Positions 25,704 through 35,566 of a stretch of 64,000 bases of DNA are shown here, piece by piece (the stretch's first letter is position 1; each line of letters opens with the position of its first letter). Origin of the DNA: an uncultured Bacteriovoracaceae bacterium (GTDB taxonomy: Bacteria; Bdellovibrionota; Bacteriovoracia; Bacteriovoracales; Bacteriovoracaceae); NCBI GenBank assembly GCA_937931205.1, contig CALHBF010000002.1, positions 62,001-126,000 of the forward strand, read 5' to 3'. A program made the position numbers and the translations under genes. The notes under the pieces were generated by a model. That model saw only the letters and a list, made by a program, of their open reading frames with translations. It was not told the origin of the DNA and searched no databases.

Positions 25704-28244
25704 TTATCTTTTCTTTAAACCAATCTTCAACACTTCATCAAAATGTTTCACAGGATAGAACTTCATTCCTTTTCTGTGACGTTCAGGAACTTCTTTAAGA
25801 TCCTTCTCGTTCTGCCAAGGAAGAATGATCTCTTTAATACCAGCACGCTTAGCTGCTAGTACCTTTTCTTTAATACCACCTACTGGAAGAACTTTACCAG
25901 TTAAGCTTAACTCACCAGTCATCGCAATATCCCCACGAACCATCTGCTTAGTAGCAAGTGAGTAAAGTGCAAGGGCCATCGTAATACCTGCTGATGGACC
26001 ATCTTTAGGAGTAGCACCTGCTGGTAAGTGAAGGTGAATCTGGTGATTGGCCAGGAAGTCTTGAGCTTCTTCAGGACAAGGGCCTGCTGGCTTAGTCTCC
26101 TCAACTTTCTTAGGCTTCGCTTTTGCCTTAGGCTTCATACTTTCAATCTCGGCCTGAAGAAGAGACTGAACATATGAATAAGCAAGATTTGCAGATTCAT
26201 TCATCACATCTCCTAACTGACCTGTGAGCTTGAAGCCTTTTCCTTTAAGAGGAATTGATTCAATGAAAAGAATATCTCCACCGAATGACGTCCAAGCGAG
26301 ACCTGTTACAATTCCTGGCTGAAGTGGCTTTTGTGCCTTATCGGACTCAAATCTCTTCGGTCCCAATACTTTTTCAAGATCATTCACAGTCGGTGAGAAC
26401 TTCTTAAACTTCTTATTAGATACTTTGTCTAAAGCAGCTTTACGGCAAAGTTTTGCCACAAACTGTTCCATCACACGAACACCTGGTTCACGAGCGTAAT
26501 CAGAAACGAGTGCTTTAAGAACAGGAACACCTAGAGAGAAATCCTTAGTTGTTAATCCGTGCTTCTTTAACTGCTTAGGAATAACCCATTTATTAGCAAT
26601 ACTGATTTTCTCTTCAATGGTGTAGCCTGAGAGTTCAATCAACTCCATACGATCAAGTAGAGCTTCCGGAATTTCTCCCACATAGTTCGCTGTCGCGATG
26701 AAAAGTACTTTTGATAAATCAAAAGGAACATCAAGATAATTATCAATGAATGTTTTGTTCTGCTCAGGATCTAGTACTTCTAGTAGGGCCGAAGCAGGAT
26801 CACCTTGGAACGATTTACCGATCTTATCAATCTCATCGAGCATAATAACAGGGTTGTTCACTTCAACACGTTTTAGGGCCTGAATTAGCTTACCAGGCAT
26901 TGCTCCCACGTAAGTTCTACGGTGACCTTTGATCTCTGCTTCATCACGCATTCCCCCGAGAGAGAAACGATAGAATTTACGACCTAAAGCTTTGGCAATT
27001 GAGTGACCTAGGGATGTCTTACCAACACCTGGAGGACCTGCTAAACATAGAATAGTACCATCGTATTCTGGCTTTAGTTTTCTTACTGCTAGGAATTCAA
27101 GAATACGCTCTTTCGGGCGCTCAAGACCGTAATGATCTTTCTCAAGAATTTTTTTAGCACTTTCGATATCAACATCATCTTCGCTCTCTTTATCCCAAGG
27201 AAGTTGAACCATCCAGTTAAGATAAGTGCGAGTAACGTTGTATTCAGGTGAGGAATCAGGAATTGATTCCAGACGCTCTAGTTCTTCGAAAGCTGCTTTC
27301 TTAGCATCTTCCGGCATATTAATTTCTTCAAGAGTCTCGCGAATTTTTTTAATATCTTTAGCTTTGTCATCTTCATCTAGACCAAGCTCAGAACGAATAA
27401 CTTTTAACTGTTCACGCAAGAAATACTCACGCTGATACTTATTAACTTTATCATTTACTTCATCAGTGATTTTCTTCTGAATATCAGCAACGTCTTTCTC
27501 ACGTTTTAAATAGACGAGAAGTTTTGCAAACCTTTTCTTAACAACAAGTGTTTCTAGGAAGTCTTGAGCTTCAGGAACATCAAGAGAAAGAGCGAAAGCA
27601 ACTAAGTCTGCAAGTGAACCCGGTGACGGAGAATTCAACATCGCAAGCTTCATTTCTTCATTGAAGTATGGATTGATTTCTGAAAGCTTCTTTACTTGAT
27701 TAATAACTGAACGAGTATAAGCATCAAGCTCTTCATCAGGCTCATGAATATCGTTGAAGACTTCCGTACGTGCGATAAGAAGAGGAGAATCTGCAGTAAA
27801 CTCTACAGCTCTGTATCTCTTCATTCCGTGAACAAGTAAGTTCACAGAACCATCTGGAAGCTTAAGCTTCTTAATAACCTTACACATTACTCCTACACGA
27901 TAAACGTCTTTAGAAGTAATTCCTTTGGGAGAAATTTCAGTCAATGAAGCATGTTCATAACTATCTTCCTCTTCCTCTTCAACCTCTACGACTTCGTCCA
28001 TCTCCTGAAAGACTTCTTGGCCTTCAGGATACTCTTTAAACTTAACTAAGTTTAAAGCAACATAACTATTCTTTGATAAGTAGCTATCAAGCTCAGGAGT
28101 ATATTTATCCTCAGTAAGAATGATAGGAGCAATCATGCCCGGGAAAATAGGACTATTCACGATAGGAATAATCACCACCTCAGAAGGAAGATCGTTCACA
28201 GGATTAGATTCAGAATTGGCACGAGCAGTTAGATCTTTGGCCAT
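25704..28244 (-). CDS. lon: ATP-dependent protease Lon
   Basis: Cytosolic AAA+ serine protease that degrades misfolded and regulatory proteins. The 846-residue protein has the N-terminal substrate domain, Walker [10 protein letters not shown] (about 402-410), Walker [11 protein letters not shown], and a protease domain with KDGPSAG (Ser near 749) and the Lys of GGIKEKVL (near 791), the Ser-Lys dyad. Two features differ from Escherichia coli Lon (784): an acidic run near residue 80 (VEVEEEEED) and a Lys/Pro/Ala-rich insert before the protease core. GAGGG precedes the ATG. It follows the AMIN-like gene by 18 bases. Confidence 0.98.
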   Translation of the reverse strand: MAKDLTARANSESNPVNDLPSEVVIIPIVNSPIFPGMIAPIILTEDKYTPELDSYLSKNSYVALNLVKFKEYPEGQEVFQEMDEVVEVEEEEEDSYEHASLTEISPKGITSKDVYRVGVMCKVIKKLKLPDGSVNLLVHGMKRYRAVEFTADSPLLIARTEVFNDIHEPDEELDAYTRSVINQVKKLSEINPYFNEEMKLAMLNSPSPGSLADLVAFALSLDVPEAQDFLETLVVKKRFAKLLVYLKREKDVADIQKKITDEVNDKVNKYQREYFLREQLKVIRSELGLDEDDKAKDIKKIRETLEEINMPEDAKKAAFEELERLESIPDSSPEYNVTRTYLNWMVQLPWDKESEDDVDIESAKKILEKDHYGLERPKERILEFLAVRKLKPEYDGTILCLAGPPGVGKTSLGHSIAKALGRKFYRFSLGGMRDEAEIKGHRRTYVGAMPGKLIQALKRVEVNNPVIMLDEIDKIGKSFQGDPASALLEVLDPEQNKTFIDNYLDVPFDLSKVLFIATANYVGEIPEALLDRMELIELSGYTIEEKISIANKWVIPKQLKKHGLTTKDFSLGVPVLKALVSDYAREPGVRVMEQFVAKLCRKAALDKVSNKKFKKFSPTVNDLEKVLGPKRFESDKAQKPLQPGIVTGLAWTSFGGDILFIESIPLKGKGFKLTGQLGDVMNESANLAYSYVQSLLQAEIESMKPKAKAKPKKVEETKPAGPCPEEAQDFLANHQIHLHLPAGATPKDGPSAGITMALALYSLATKQMVRGDIAMTGELSLTGKVLPVGGIKEKVLAAKRAGIKEIILPWQNEKDLKEVPERHRKGMKFYPVKHFDEVLKIGLKKR

Positions 28245-28262
28245 GATACCCTCTTTTTGTAA

Positions 28263-28733
28263 TTAACGAATGTCGAGAACTAAGCGGCCGGGATTTTCTA
28301 GATAGAAAACATCAAAGCTCGCCTTAGACTTTAAATTCACTTCAACTGTTACATTTTTTCCATCGACAGAAATGAAATCAATCGACTTAACAAACTTCGA
28401 ATTTTTTAAAACTGGCTGCGTCGTTGCGACACTTGTCTCAAACAGATCAATGGAAATTTTTTTATCTTTTCCAGAAATATGTCCATAAACTTTGGGAATA
28501 GTCTGCGAAGCAAAATCTAAAACAACTCTTTCATAACCACGATCAGGAACATTGGAACTTCTCACACCAGTGATACTGCTGCCTGAAAGAATTGAGTTAT
28601 AATGAAATACTCCCGAATCTAAAAAGATCGATTTTTTACGACTCGAGATCTTCCAGATTCTCTCTTCCATAAGATTCTGAGCAAAAGACTCAAGACTGAA
28701 AACGAAGGACAATAAAATCAGAGTAATTTTCAT
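28263..28733 (-). CDS. exported AMIN-like domain protein
   Basis: Periplasmic protein of 156 residues. With the start at 28733 (AGGAGAG just upstream) it begins with a signal peptide MKITLILLSFVFSLESFAQ. The mature region has the pattern of an AMIN domain: YERVVLDFAS, KISIDLFET, VKSIDFISVDGKNVTVEVNL and a final PGRLVLDI. AMIN domains bind peptidoglycan or secretin partners (as in PilQ and AmiC). An in-frame ATG at 28745 exists but would spoil the signal peptide. It lies 18 bases upstream of lon on the same strand, probably co-transcribed. Confidence 0.7.
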   Translation of the reverse strand: MKITLILLSFVFSLESFAQNLMEERIWKISSRKKSIFLDSGVFHYNSILSGSSITGVRSSNVPDRGYERVVLDFASQTIPKVYGHISGKDKKISIDLFETSVATTQPVLKNSKFVKSIDFISVDGKNVTVEVNLKSKASFDVFYLENPGRLVLDIR

Positions 28734-28784
28734 AACTCTCCTCATGAGGGTTTAACTCTCTATTATTCTATTCAAAAGATGGAA

Positions 28785-30476
28785 TTAAGACAAAGTCTTC
28801 TTGTTTTTTTTGAGGTCCCAAAACAATAGGCTCAGTAAAAAGCCAAGAGTCAAAGACATCAGTCCACTTCCTGGCCCTGATGATGGTGGAGGTAGTTGTG
28901 TGGTCCCACAGCTTGGAGTCTGCAGACCATCTTGTTTTTGAGTGGTACTTCTTTCATTGTCAGTTACATCATTCTTAGCAACTCGATAAGTAAAAGGAGC
29001 ATCGAGACAAGAAACATTATCCGACAATAACTGTTGGTCATTTGCCAGATTTGTTATCTGTCCCAAGCGATTTTCGGCAAGACCAGCAATCAAAAGATAA
29101 GGATACTGAGTATTAGGAGTCACAAATTCACTTATTGCAGGAAAGATTTTACTAAGTAAAACTTCGCCGACAGTTCGTGCCCTAATATGAACTTCAATTT
29201 CATTAAGAGAAGTATCTGCACTGAGTGGCAAGAGATATTCTAGATCGGTTTTTAAAGTCAAAGTGAGAGGATCTTCACTGATACCGACAGTGGTGACCTC
29301 TTCCCCATCTACTAAAATCATCATTTCATAACTCAGGGGATTCCCGAACATATGGGCCACGAGATTTAATTTTAAAAACTTATTGGCAGGATTAATCGCC
29401 CGTAGATCCAGTTTAAACTTGTCCCAATTAGACCAAGTACTAAGGCTCGAAAAATAACCAATTTGTGTTTTTTCAACAATATTTTCTGAGAAAGAGTCCC
29501 AGAACATCAAAGAATCAGGTTCACTCCCAAGCTTTGATTCAGCATAAGCTGGAGAAGATCGTAAACTGCAACTGATACTTACAACGCCCACATCGACATT
29601 CATGCGATTGTCACTTAAAGCAATTGACTGAGCACTACCACTTTCCTCAACTCCACATGCTGTAAAAAATCCGCCTTTATAAGCTGTAGGACAGAAGTTA
29701 GATTGAGTGTTTGCATAATAAGAAGGAAGGTCACTTACCCTCACCGTAGGCGAAATATACAAATAATAGGAATCATTTAGCTCCAGACCTTGAATGCTAA
29801 AATTTCCTTCTTCATCACTAACCGTTGAAATCGCTTCACCAGTTTTCCGAGAAATGGCCTTTACCTGGGCACCGAGTACTGGAATATACTCTCCACCCAT
29901 TACTCTTCCTCTTATTCTTCCCCAATTTGAACTATAAAGACTTTTTGCTCCCGCAACGTCATCAGCGCCTAACAAGTGTTGACCGGCAAATGATTCATAG
30001 AACATAGTTGAACTTAAAACTTCTGAATGATTCAGACCAATAAAATGTCCTAACTCATGAGAGAGGACATCGCCTAAATAGATCTTCAAATTTTTTTGAG
30101 CATCCTTGCTGGCGCTTAATGGAGCATTGTTATTGATTTTGACTATGGCCTTCTGGATAACTCCAGCAGAGTTGAAATTAATCTCAGTCACTCCAATCAC
30201 TGAAGAACCATAACGAGAAAAATCATTTTCAAATTGAATCTTATGAACCGAGGGTGCTGATTTTAATTTAAGTCGTGTACCGGTTTGTGTCCAGGCCGAA
30301 AGAGACTCTTCAACAATCTCTCGTGTTTTTAAAGATGATATCTGTGAGGGACTGTTAACCAGCTCTAAATTGATGTCATTTTCTGGGAAATAAAGTTTCT
30401 GACCACTTTTAGTAACAGTGTTCTGATGTGCGAAGACATGGCCTGTGAATAAAAAGCTGAATAAAAGAAGCTTCAT
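28785..30476 (-). CDS. matrixin-like zinc metalloprotease with C-terminal membrane anchor
   Basis: Exported protease of 563 residues. Signal peptide ends VFAH near residue 17. The catalytic domain has HELGHFIGLNH (about 141-151), the HExxHxxGxxH zinc site, with STMFY as the Met-turn. Next is a carboxypeptidase-regulatory-like beta domain (RIRGRVMGGEYIPVLGAQV to GNFSIQGLEL, about 185-235), then a large unrecognised region. The end is a Pro/Ser/Gly-rich spacer, a hydrophobic segment and basic KKNKK, as in C-terminal sorting signals, though without the Cys of MYXO-CTERM. GGGGGA precedes the ATG. It lies 12 bases downstream of a smaller gene with a similar C-terminal anchor. Confidence 0.85.
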   Translation of the reverse strand: MKLLLFSFLFTGHVFAHQNTVTKSGQKLYFPENDINLELVNSPSQISSLKTREIVEESLSAWTQTGTRLKLKSAPSVHKIQFENDFSRYGSSVIGVTEINFNSAGVIQKAIVKINNNAPLSASKDAQKNLKIYLGDVLSHELGHFIGLNHSEVLSSTMFYESFAGQHLLGADDVAGAKSLYSSNWGRIRGRVMGGEYIPVLGAQVKAISRKTGEAISTVSDEEGNFSIQGLELNDSYYLYISPTVRVSDLPSYYANTQSNFCPTAYKGGFFTACGVEESGSAQSIALSDNRMNVDVGVVSISCSLRSSPAYAESKLGSEPDSLMFWDSFSENIVEKTQIGYFSSLSTWSNWDKFKLDLRAINPANKFLKLNLVAHMFGNPLSYEMMILVDGEEVTTVGISEDPLTLTLKTDLEYLLPLSADTSLNEIEVHIRARTVGEVLLSKIFPAISEFVTPNTQYPYLLIAGLAENRLGQITNLANDQQLLSDNVSCLDAPFTYRVAKNDVTDNERSTTQKQDGLQTPSCGTTQLPPPSSGPGSGLMSLTLGFLLSLLFWDLKKNKKTLS

Positions 30477-30488
30477 GTCCCCCTAACA

Positions 30489-31190
30489 TCATCTTCCTCG
30501 CTGTACTCGGTAGCCGGCCAATGCTCCTGCTATGCCTAATGAGACAAGAAGCCAGAATGTACTCGACTGAGAAGATGCCTCTTCACTATTGTCCAGTGAC
30601 TCATCAATGGAAGCAATGGAGCGATTTTTGCCTTGGGCTTTTTTGGCCTTTTCATGATTTTCTAGAGAGCGAACAGTCTTTAGGCTAGAGCCCTTAACTC
30701 CCTTCACTTTCATTTCAAAATCAATAAGTCTGATCTGGCTAACCTTAGGATCTTTAGGGAATACCTGATTCACCAGCAATGTTTCTTTACCGTAGTTGAT
30801 AAGCTTAAAGCTCCCCAACGCTAGATTAAGACCCCATAATCGGTTGTCGATATTTTTGGCCATGATAACAACTTTTTCACCTGAGCTAAAAGTTGGAACA
30901 CCATCCACTGCTACAGTTTGACCTTCCCAAGTTCCTCCTGGGTAATGAACAAGAATCTCTTCGAGGCCAAATAGCTCCGAATTGAGACCAAATTCTTTGG
31001 AAAGTTTGAAAACCATCTGCGTGGCCACTTGTCCGTCTTCCACCTGCACACTTCTTTGTTCCAGAAAGTGGCCAATGAAAACGCTATCAGCTTCTTTTAG
31101 CTGATTATCAATACTAGTTCTCATAAAAGTAGTGGCATAAAGCGTTGAACTTATTGATAAGAAAAAGAATGATAAAATCCATTTGGTCAC
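30489..31190 (-). CDS. exported hypothetical protein with C-terminal anchor, partner of the protease
   Basis: Family not recognised. The 233-residue product has a signal peptide ending TLYA near residue 19, a strand-rich domain with ADSVFIGHFLEQRS, HYPGGTWEG and GEKVVIMAKN, a Lys-rich linker, a Ser-rich spacer and a final hydrophobic segment FWLLVSLGIAGALAGY followed by RVQRGR. This is the same end architecture as the protease encoded 12 bases downstream, so the two probably share export and anchoring. The start is GTG at 31190 with GGGAGGG upstream. A role as protease substrate, inhibitor or chaperone is only a guess. Confidence 0.7.
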   Translation of the reverse strand: MTKWILSFFFLSISSTLYATTFMRTSIDNQLKEADSVFIGHFLEQRSVQVEDGQVATQMVFKLSKEFGLNSELFGLEEILVHYPGGTWEGQTVAVDGVPTFSSGEKVVIMAKNIDNRLWGLNLALGSFKLINYGKETLLVNQVFPKDPKVSQIRLIDFEMKVKGVKGSSLKTVRSLENHEKAKKAQGKNRSIASIDESLDNSEEASSQSSTFWLLVSLGIAGALAGYRVQRGR

Positions 31191-31201
31191 GGCAAACCCT
31201 C

Positions 31202-31219
31202 CCGATAATTCCTTATCGG
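31202..31219 (-). other. intergenic hairpin just upstream of the ribosome-binding site
   Basis: CCGATAA, four-base loop, TTATCGG, with GAGGG directly after the stem on the minus strand. It lies between the lipoprotein stop and the GTG start at 31190, and may end part of the upstream transcripts or affect translation of the next gene. No T run. Confidence 0.45.
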
Positions 31220-31252
31220 AAGAGTCAGCTAAATTCTTAAATCATAATTTTT

Positions 31253-32359
31253 TTAATTGATAAAAGCTGGTTGAGGGAGCACCCATACACTGGCATTATG
31301 ACTGAAGTTATTGAAAAGAACTGTGTTCCCAGTATTCCATAAGCTCAAATCTTGATTAAAAGAGGATGCCCTCAAGAACATACTCGACATATCCGTTACC
31401 TGAGCTGTATCCCAAGAACTGATGTTCCCATTAAAAAGCGTGGCATCTTCAAAAGCACGAGACATTTGCTGAACTTCTGATGTGTCCCACTGCCAATTGG
31501 CACTGGCCCCTGTCATTGCAGTGGTTTCAGAAAAAATAGCAGCGATCGAAGTTACCGCTGTCAAATCAGGAGTATCCTGAGCGGTGACTTGCAGATTAAT
31601 GGCTCCGTGAAAGGCGTTACCAAAATTTTGCCAAACAATGCTTCCCCAGGATTTTATCTCTAATAGTTTTTGTCTCTCTGCGCCCCGATTAAGATAGAAC
31701 TTAGGAAAAGTTCCATAAATCTTAACCTCATAAATTCCGGCCACAGCATAATCATGAACAGATCCTGTAAAACCATCAGCAGATGTTACGTTATTGCTCA
31801 TTCCATCTCCCCACTCAATGGTGAAATCGTATTCAAGTCCCATTCCTGTATCAACAGGCAGTCGAATTTGATTCAAGGGGTAGAACGAATATTCTCTATT
31901 ACGTGTATCCCACACAGTTACAAATGGTCTGTCGATTTTGAAAGAGACTGCAGATTGGTTTGATACTTCTCCATTAGTATTCTCAATTTGATAATTAAAT
32001 TTCCCATCTCCTGTAGCATTGGCAGTAGAACTGACGCCCACTGTACACTCTCCTACAACATCACACTGACAAGGATTCGTGATCGACAAATTTTCTAAGT
32101 CGTTAATCGAACAACTGGCAGCGAGAGCACCACTACTGTCTTCATAATCTAAATGAATAAGATTTTCTTCCCCCATCTTCACTTGAGAAGCCACTATATC
32201 TTGTGTAACTACGATGAGTGCTGGTGGAGTTGGCTTCGGCGGAATTAAACTGCTGTCTCCCCCTGCAATGGCACCACCCTTTGGTGTAGGAAAAGTTCCA
32301 TTACCAAAACAAGACACAAGAAATAACAAACAAAAAAGGGCAGGAATTCTCATGACCAT
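31253..32359 (-). CDS. lipoprotein with PKD-like domain and short DUF285 repeat region
   Basis: Paralog of the lipoprotein at 2023-3711, 368 residues. The signal peptide ends at a good lipobox LVSC (Cys17). The mature part repeats the sister's plan: four-Cys region (SCSIN, CQC, ECTVG), PFVTVWDT, PKD-like TIEWGDG, ERQKLLEIKSWGSIVW and TAQDTPDLT, then only about three 25-residue units such as LFNGNISSWDTAQVTDM and SSFNQDLSLWNTG. The shared middle blocks are strongly conserved while the repeat tail is much shorter. A second ATG lies two codons in. No strong ribosome-binding site is visible. Confidence 0.82.
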   Translation of the reverse strand: MVMRIPALFCLLFLVSCFGNGTFPTPKGGAIAGGDSSLIPPKPTPPALIVVTQDIVASQVKMGEENLIHLDYEDSSGALAASCSINDLENLSITNPCQCDVVGECTVGVSSTANATGDGKFNYQIENTNGEVSNQSAVSFKIDRPFVTVWDTRNREYSFYPLNQIRLPVDTGMGLEYDFTIEWGDGMSNNVTSADGFTGSVHDYAVAGIYEVKIYGTFPKFYLNRGAERQKLLEIKSWGSIVWQNFGNAFHGAINLQVTAQDTPDLTAVTSIAAIFSETTAMTGASANWQWDTSEVQQMSRAFEDATLFNGNISSWDTAQVTDMSSMFLRASSFNQDLSLWNTGNTVLFNNFSHNASVWVLPQPAFIN

Positions 32360-32428
32360 TATTCGGAATATTGAGAGAAGAAATTTAATTTTTCTTAACA
32401 GACCCTAAGTAACTACCTGAATTTGAGA

Positions 32429-35056
32429 TTATATAGGGCCCTCTTTCCAATGAAATCCATTTTCCCCATCGAGCTTAAACTGCACCAGCTTTTCAAAGGT
32501 CGGAGAAGTATCAATCACTAAAATAGTGTTATCAAACTCAGTGAGGTCATTGAGAAAAATCCCAATCTGCACTAGCTCTTTATCTGATAATCCAAATGAG
32601 AGATTCTCAAAAATGATCAATGAATTGGTAATATTTTTAAGAAGTTTGTTGAGAAGATAAATTCTTTGCCTTTCTCCTCCTGAAAGAGAGTTCAGAGGTC
32701 GCTCAAGACTTAGATAATCTAAATTTAAAAGTTTTAGATATTCCCACACTCTCCTGAATTTAGGAGTAAGACTAATTCTCTCCAAGACTTCCGAAATCGG
32801 TTTTGAATAAGCTTCACTTAGGGTCATCTTGCCATCACTCAGATTAGCGTAGATAGGCTTAATTTTTAAACCACGACATTCCTCGCACTCAAGCACAATA
32901 TCTTCCAGATACTGCATCTCGATAGTAATACTCCCCTTACCTTCACACTTCGGACACATTCCTAATTCGGAGTTACTGGAAAGATGTCCTTCCTTTAAGT
33001 TCATACTTTTAACCATCGGAAGCTTCAAGAAATGCTTGCGGATAACACTTGAGAGCTCAGTCATTGAGCCAATAGTTGAACGCGAGGTAAAACGATTTAA
33101 ATCACTGGAGACGATAATGACATCTTCAATTTTTTGATAATTTTTAAGACCTTTAATTTCATATGGAGTCTCGTCAATCTCTTCGCCTAGAACTTTTTTG
33201 GAAATTTCATTAGCGATGACCTTCACAAATAAAGAAGTTTTACCAACTCCTGAAGGTCCATCAATCCAAGTCAATTGATTCAATGGAATTTTGATATCCG
33301 TAAAGTTTTTGCCAAATATGTTTGCTTCTTTAACTTCAATAAACTTGAGATCACTGACTTCTTTTCGTTTCCTCTTAATCTCTAATGGTGCTCGCCCTTT
33401 AAAAAAATCTTTCGGACTTCCTTGATAAAGAACCTCTCCTCCCTCTTTTCCAGAGCCAGGCCCCATCACAATCAATTGATCACTCAAATTCTGAACAAGT
33501 TCCGAGTGATCAATCAAAATCACTGAATTTCCTTGATCAAGAATTTTGCGCAGACCATTGATGAGTTTATGAATTTCCTCATGACGAAGTCCAAGACTTG
33601 GTTCATCTAAAATAAAGAGTGAATCTGTACCTTTAAAAGAAAGATATTTAATGAGGAGGAGACGTTGATATTCTCCCGCCGAAATTGATTTTACTTTTCT
33701 AAGCAAACTCAAGTGACCTAAACCCAAGTCTCGGGCCGTCTGTAATTTCTCAACGATATCGTTTAAGATTCGGGAATAGCTGCTGTAATTTTGTGACTTA
33801 TCCACATTCACTTTCGTAAATACCTCAAAGGATTCATCCACAGTCAGCTTCATAATCTCTTTGATGGAATAAAAACTTTTATCTACTTCAATAAAATAAT
33901 GAAATACATTGGCATTTAATCGTGTTGTTTCACAAACATCACACGCTTCTTCTTTTTGCAATTGGCGAATGTAAATACGAACAGAAGGCTTATAGCGCTT
34001 ACTTTCCAGATAGGCCTTTAATTCACCATATCCGCAGAATCCTCCCTTACCTTCTTCCAAAAGTTTGAAAAAAGACTTAGGCATTTTCTTCAACGGGACA
34101 TCAAGGGGAATTCCTTCTTTTTTGGCCATTTTATGGAAAGCCTCAAGCTCTCCGTGAAAAGGTGAATAGTTTAAAAACTTTAAACCACCTTCTTTGATCG
34201 TAAGTTCAGAATCAATCAGTTTGTTTTCATCATAAACAAGTTTCGCACCATAACCATTACAGTGAGAACAGGCACCTAATGCTGAATATGGAGAAAAGGC
34301 ATTGGCACTTGTTACGGGGTGAGATTCAAAGTCACACTGAGGACAATGTTTGTGACGACTAAAATGAATTCTTTCAAGTTTAGAATTTGAAAACAAATAA
34401 AGCGAAACCCCACTTTCAAGCAACTTCAGTTCACTAAATTTTTGATCAATGCTTGAGATATTATTCCACTTAAAACGCATGACCTCCCACAGATCATCTT
34501 CGGGAGAAAAATCGACAATGCTCTGGGACTTTTCGGAGTAACCTCTGGCAGGGAGAAAGCCTTCACCCATGACCTGAGGATAATCTTGTTTACTGATAAG
34601 AATATGGCCGATGCCATCTTTACTTTTCTGGGCCAACTGCTGCGATGGTGAACTGATTACCAGTTCTTCCAAATGCTTCGGGCATAACTCCTGAGCGGCT
34701 GCAAAAAAGAAGTTCTGAAGCCCGTCTGTTAGCTTCATAATATCTGAGACCACATTACGTGACCCGACGATAGGGTTAATCTGCGGAAGTCCAAATACCG
34801 GCAGTACAGGGTTAATAGAATCAACATCCACTGCACTTGGACGCTCAGTAAAAAACTTCAATGAATTAGGAAATGAATTAACAAATCTTCTCTTCGATTC
34901 GGTCAATAATGTATGAAACGCTAGTGATGTTTTTCCAGAACCTGAAGGACCGCTTAAACAAACAAGCTGATGAAGAGGAATATTAATATCGATATTTTTT
35001 AAATTATGAACTCGTGCGCCCTTAATTTCGATAAAGCGCGTATCTACTTTTTTCAT
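32429..35056 (-). CDS. divergent UvrA-like ABC ATPase with degenerate second site
   Basis: Homolog of excinuclease subunit A, 875 residues against about 940 for UvrA. NBD1: Walker A GPSGSGKTS (36-44), Zn module CPQC/CSHC, signature SAGEYQR, ILDEPSLGL and LIDHS, all plausible. NBD2: Walker A DGPSGVGKTS (about 600), Zn module CPKC-x19-CEEC and SLSGGERQR, but Walker B reads IIFENLSFGL where DEPT is expected, and the switch His is replaced in VIDTSPTF. The usual C-terminal tail is shortened. It is probably a UvrA paralog rather than the main repair protein. It stands alone on the minus strand. Confidence 0.85.
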   Translation of the reverse strand: MKKVDTRFIEIKGARVHNLKNIDINIPLHQLVCLSGPSGSGKTSLAFHTLLTESKRRFVNSFPNSLKFFTERPSAVDVDSINPVLPVFGLPQINPIVGSRNVVSDIMKLTDGLQNFFFAAAQELCPKHLEELVISSPSQQLAQKSKDGIGHILISKQDYPQVMGEGFLPARGYSEKSQSIVDFSPEDDLWEVMRFKWNNISSIDQKFSELKLLESGVSLYLFSNSKLERIHFSRHKHCPQCDFESHPVTSANAFSPYSALGACSHCNGYGAKLVYDENKLIDSELTIKEGGLKFLNYSPFHGELEAFHKMAKKEGIPLDVPLKKMPKSFFKLLEEGKGGFCGYGELKAYLESKRYKPSVRIYIRQLQKEEACDVCETTRLNANVFHYFIEVDKSFYSIKEIMKLTVDESFEVFTKVNVDKSQNYSSYSRILNDIVEKLQTARDLGLGHLSLLRKVKSISAGEYQRLLLIKYLSFKGTDSLFILDEPSLGLRHEEIHKLINGLRKILDQGNSVILIDHSELVQNLSDQLIVMGPGSGKEGGEVLYQGSPKDFFKGRAPLEIKRKRKEVSDLKFIEVKEANIFGKNFTDIKIPLNQLTWIDGPSGVGKTSLFVKVIANEISKKVLGEEIDETPYEIKGLKNYQKIEDVIIVSSDLNRFTSRSTIGSMTELSSVIRKHFLKLPMVKSMNLKEGHLSSNSELGMCPKCEGKGSITIEMQYLEDIVLECEECRGLKIKPIYANLSDGKMTLSEAYSKPISEVLERISLTPKFRRVWEYLKLLNLDYLSLERPLNSLSGGERQRIYLLNKLLKNITNSLIIFENLSFGLSDKELVQIGIFLNDLTEFDNTILVIDTSPTFEKLVQFKLDGENGFHWKEGPI

Positions 35057-35093
35057 GGGGTACAGAATCCCATAATTGAGGGGAAGTAGAAAC

Positions 35094-35121
35094 GAAAAAG
35101 GCCCCGAAATTCGGGGCCTTC
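35094..35121 (-). terminator. intrinsic terminator after rpsI
   Basis: On the minus strand AAGGCCCCG, five-base loop, CGGGGCCTT, then TTTCG. A strong 9-bp stem with a short T run, about 28 bases after the rpsI stop codon. Confidence 0.88.
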
Positions 35122-35148
35122 TCGATAACGTATAAATCTTGTTTGAAA

Positions 35149-35550
35149 TTAACGTTTAGAGAACTGGTAAGACTTACGTGCACCAGAAAGACCGTATTTT
35201 TTACGCTCAACTTTTCTAGAGTCACGAGTAAGGAATCCAGCTGCTTTAAGCTCTGGACGTGAACCATTCTCAAGCTTAATTAAAGCACGAGCGATACCAA
35301 GACGGATTGCTCCAGCTTGACCAGTAACACCACCACCACGAACGTTGATTTTGAAATCATAGTTCTCGCTAACTTTAAGCAAGTTAATCGGTTGGTTTAC
35401 GATGTAACGGCTAGTTGCTTTTGGGAAATAGTTTGTTACTTCGCGGTTGTTGATAACGATTTTTCCGTTCCCACGTGAAACATAAACACGTGCTACTGCC
35501 GACTTACGACGACCAATAGTGTGAACATCATATGATTTAGCTTTGCTCAT
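35149..35550 (-). CDS. rpsI: 30S ribosomal protein S9
   Basis: Small-subunit protein whose basic C-terminal tail reaches the P-site tRNA. The 133-residue product has GRRKSAVARVYVSRGNGKI near the N-terminus, INVRGGGVTGQAGAIRLGIA in the middle and the end KKYGLSGARKSYQFSKR, all canonical. AAAGGGA precedes the ATG. It follows rplM by 16 bases, the standard L13-S9 operon. Confidence 0.99.
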   Translation of the reverse strand: MSKAKSYDVHTIGRRKSAVARVYVSRGNGKIVINNREVTNYFPKATSRYIVNQPINLLKVSENYDFKINVRGGGVTGQAGAIRLGIARALIKLENGSRPELKAAGFLTRDSRKVERKKYGLSGARKSYQFSKR

Positions 35551-35566
35551 ATCTATTCCCTTTCAA

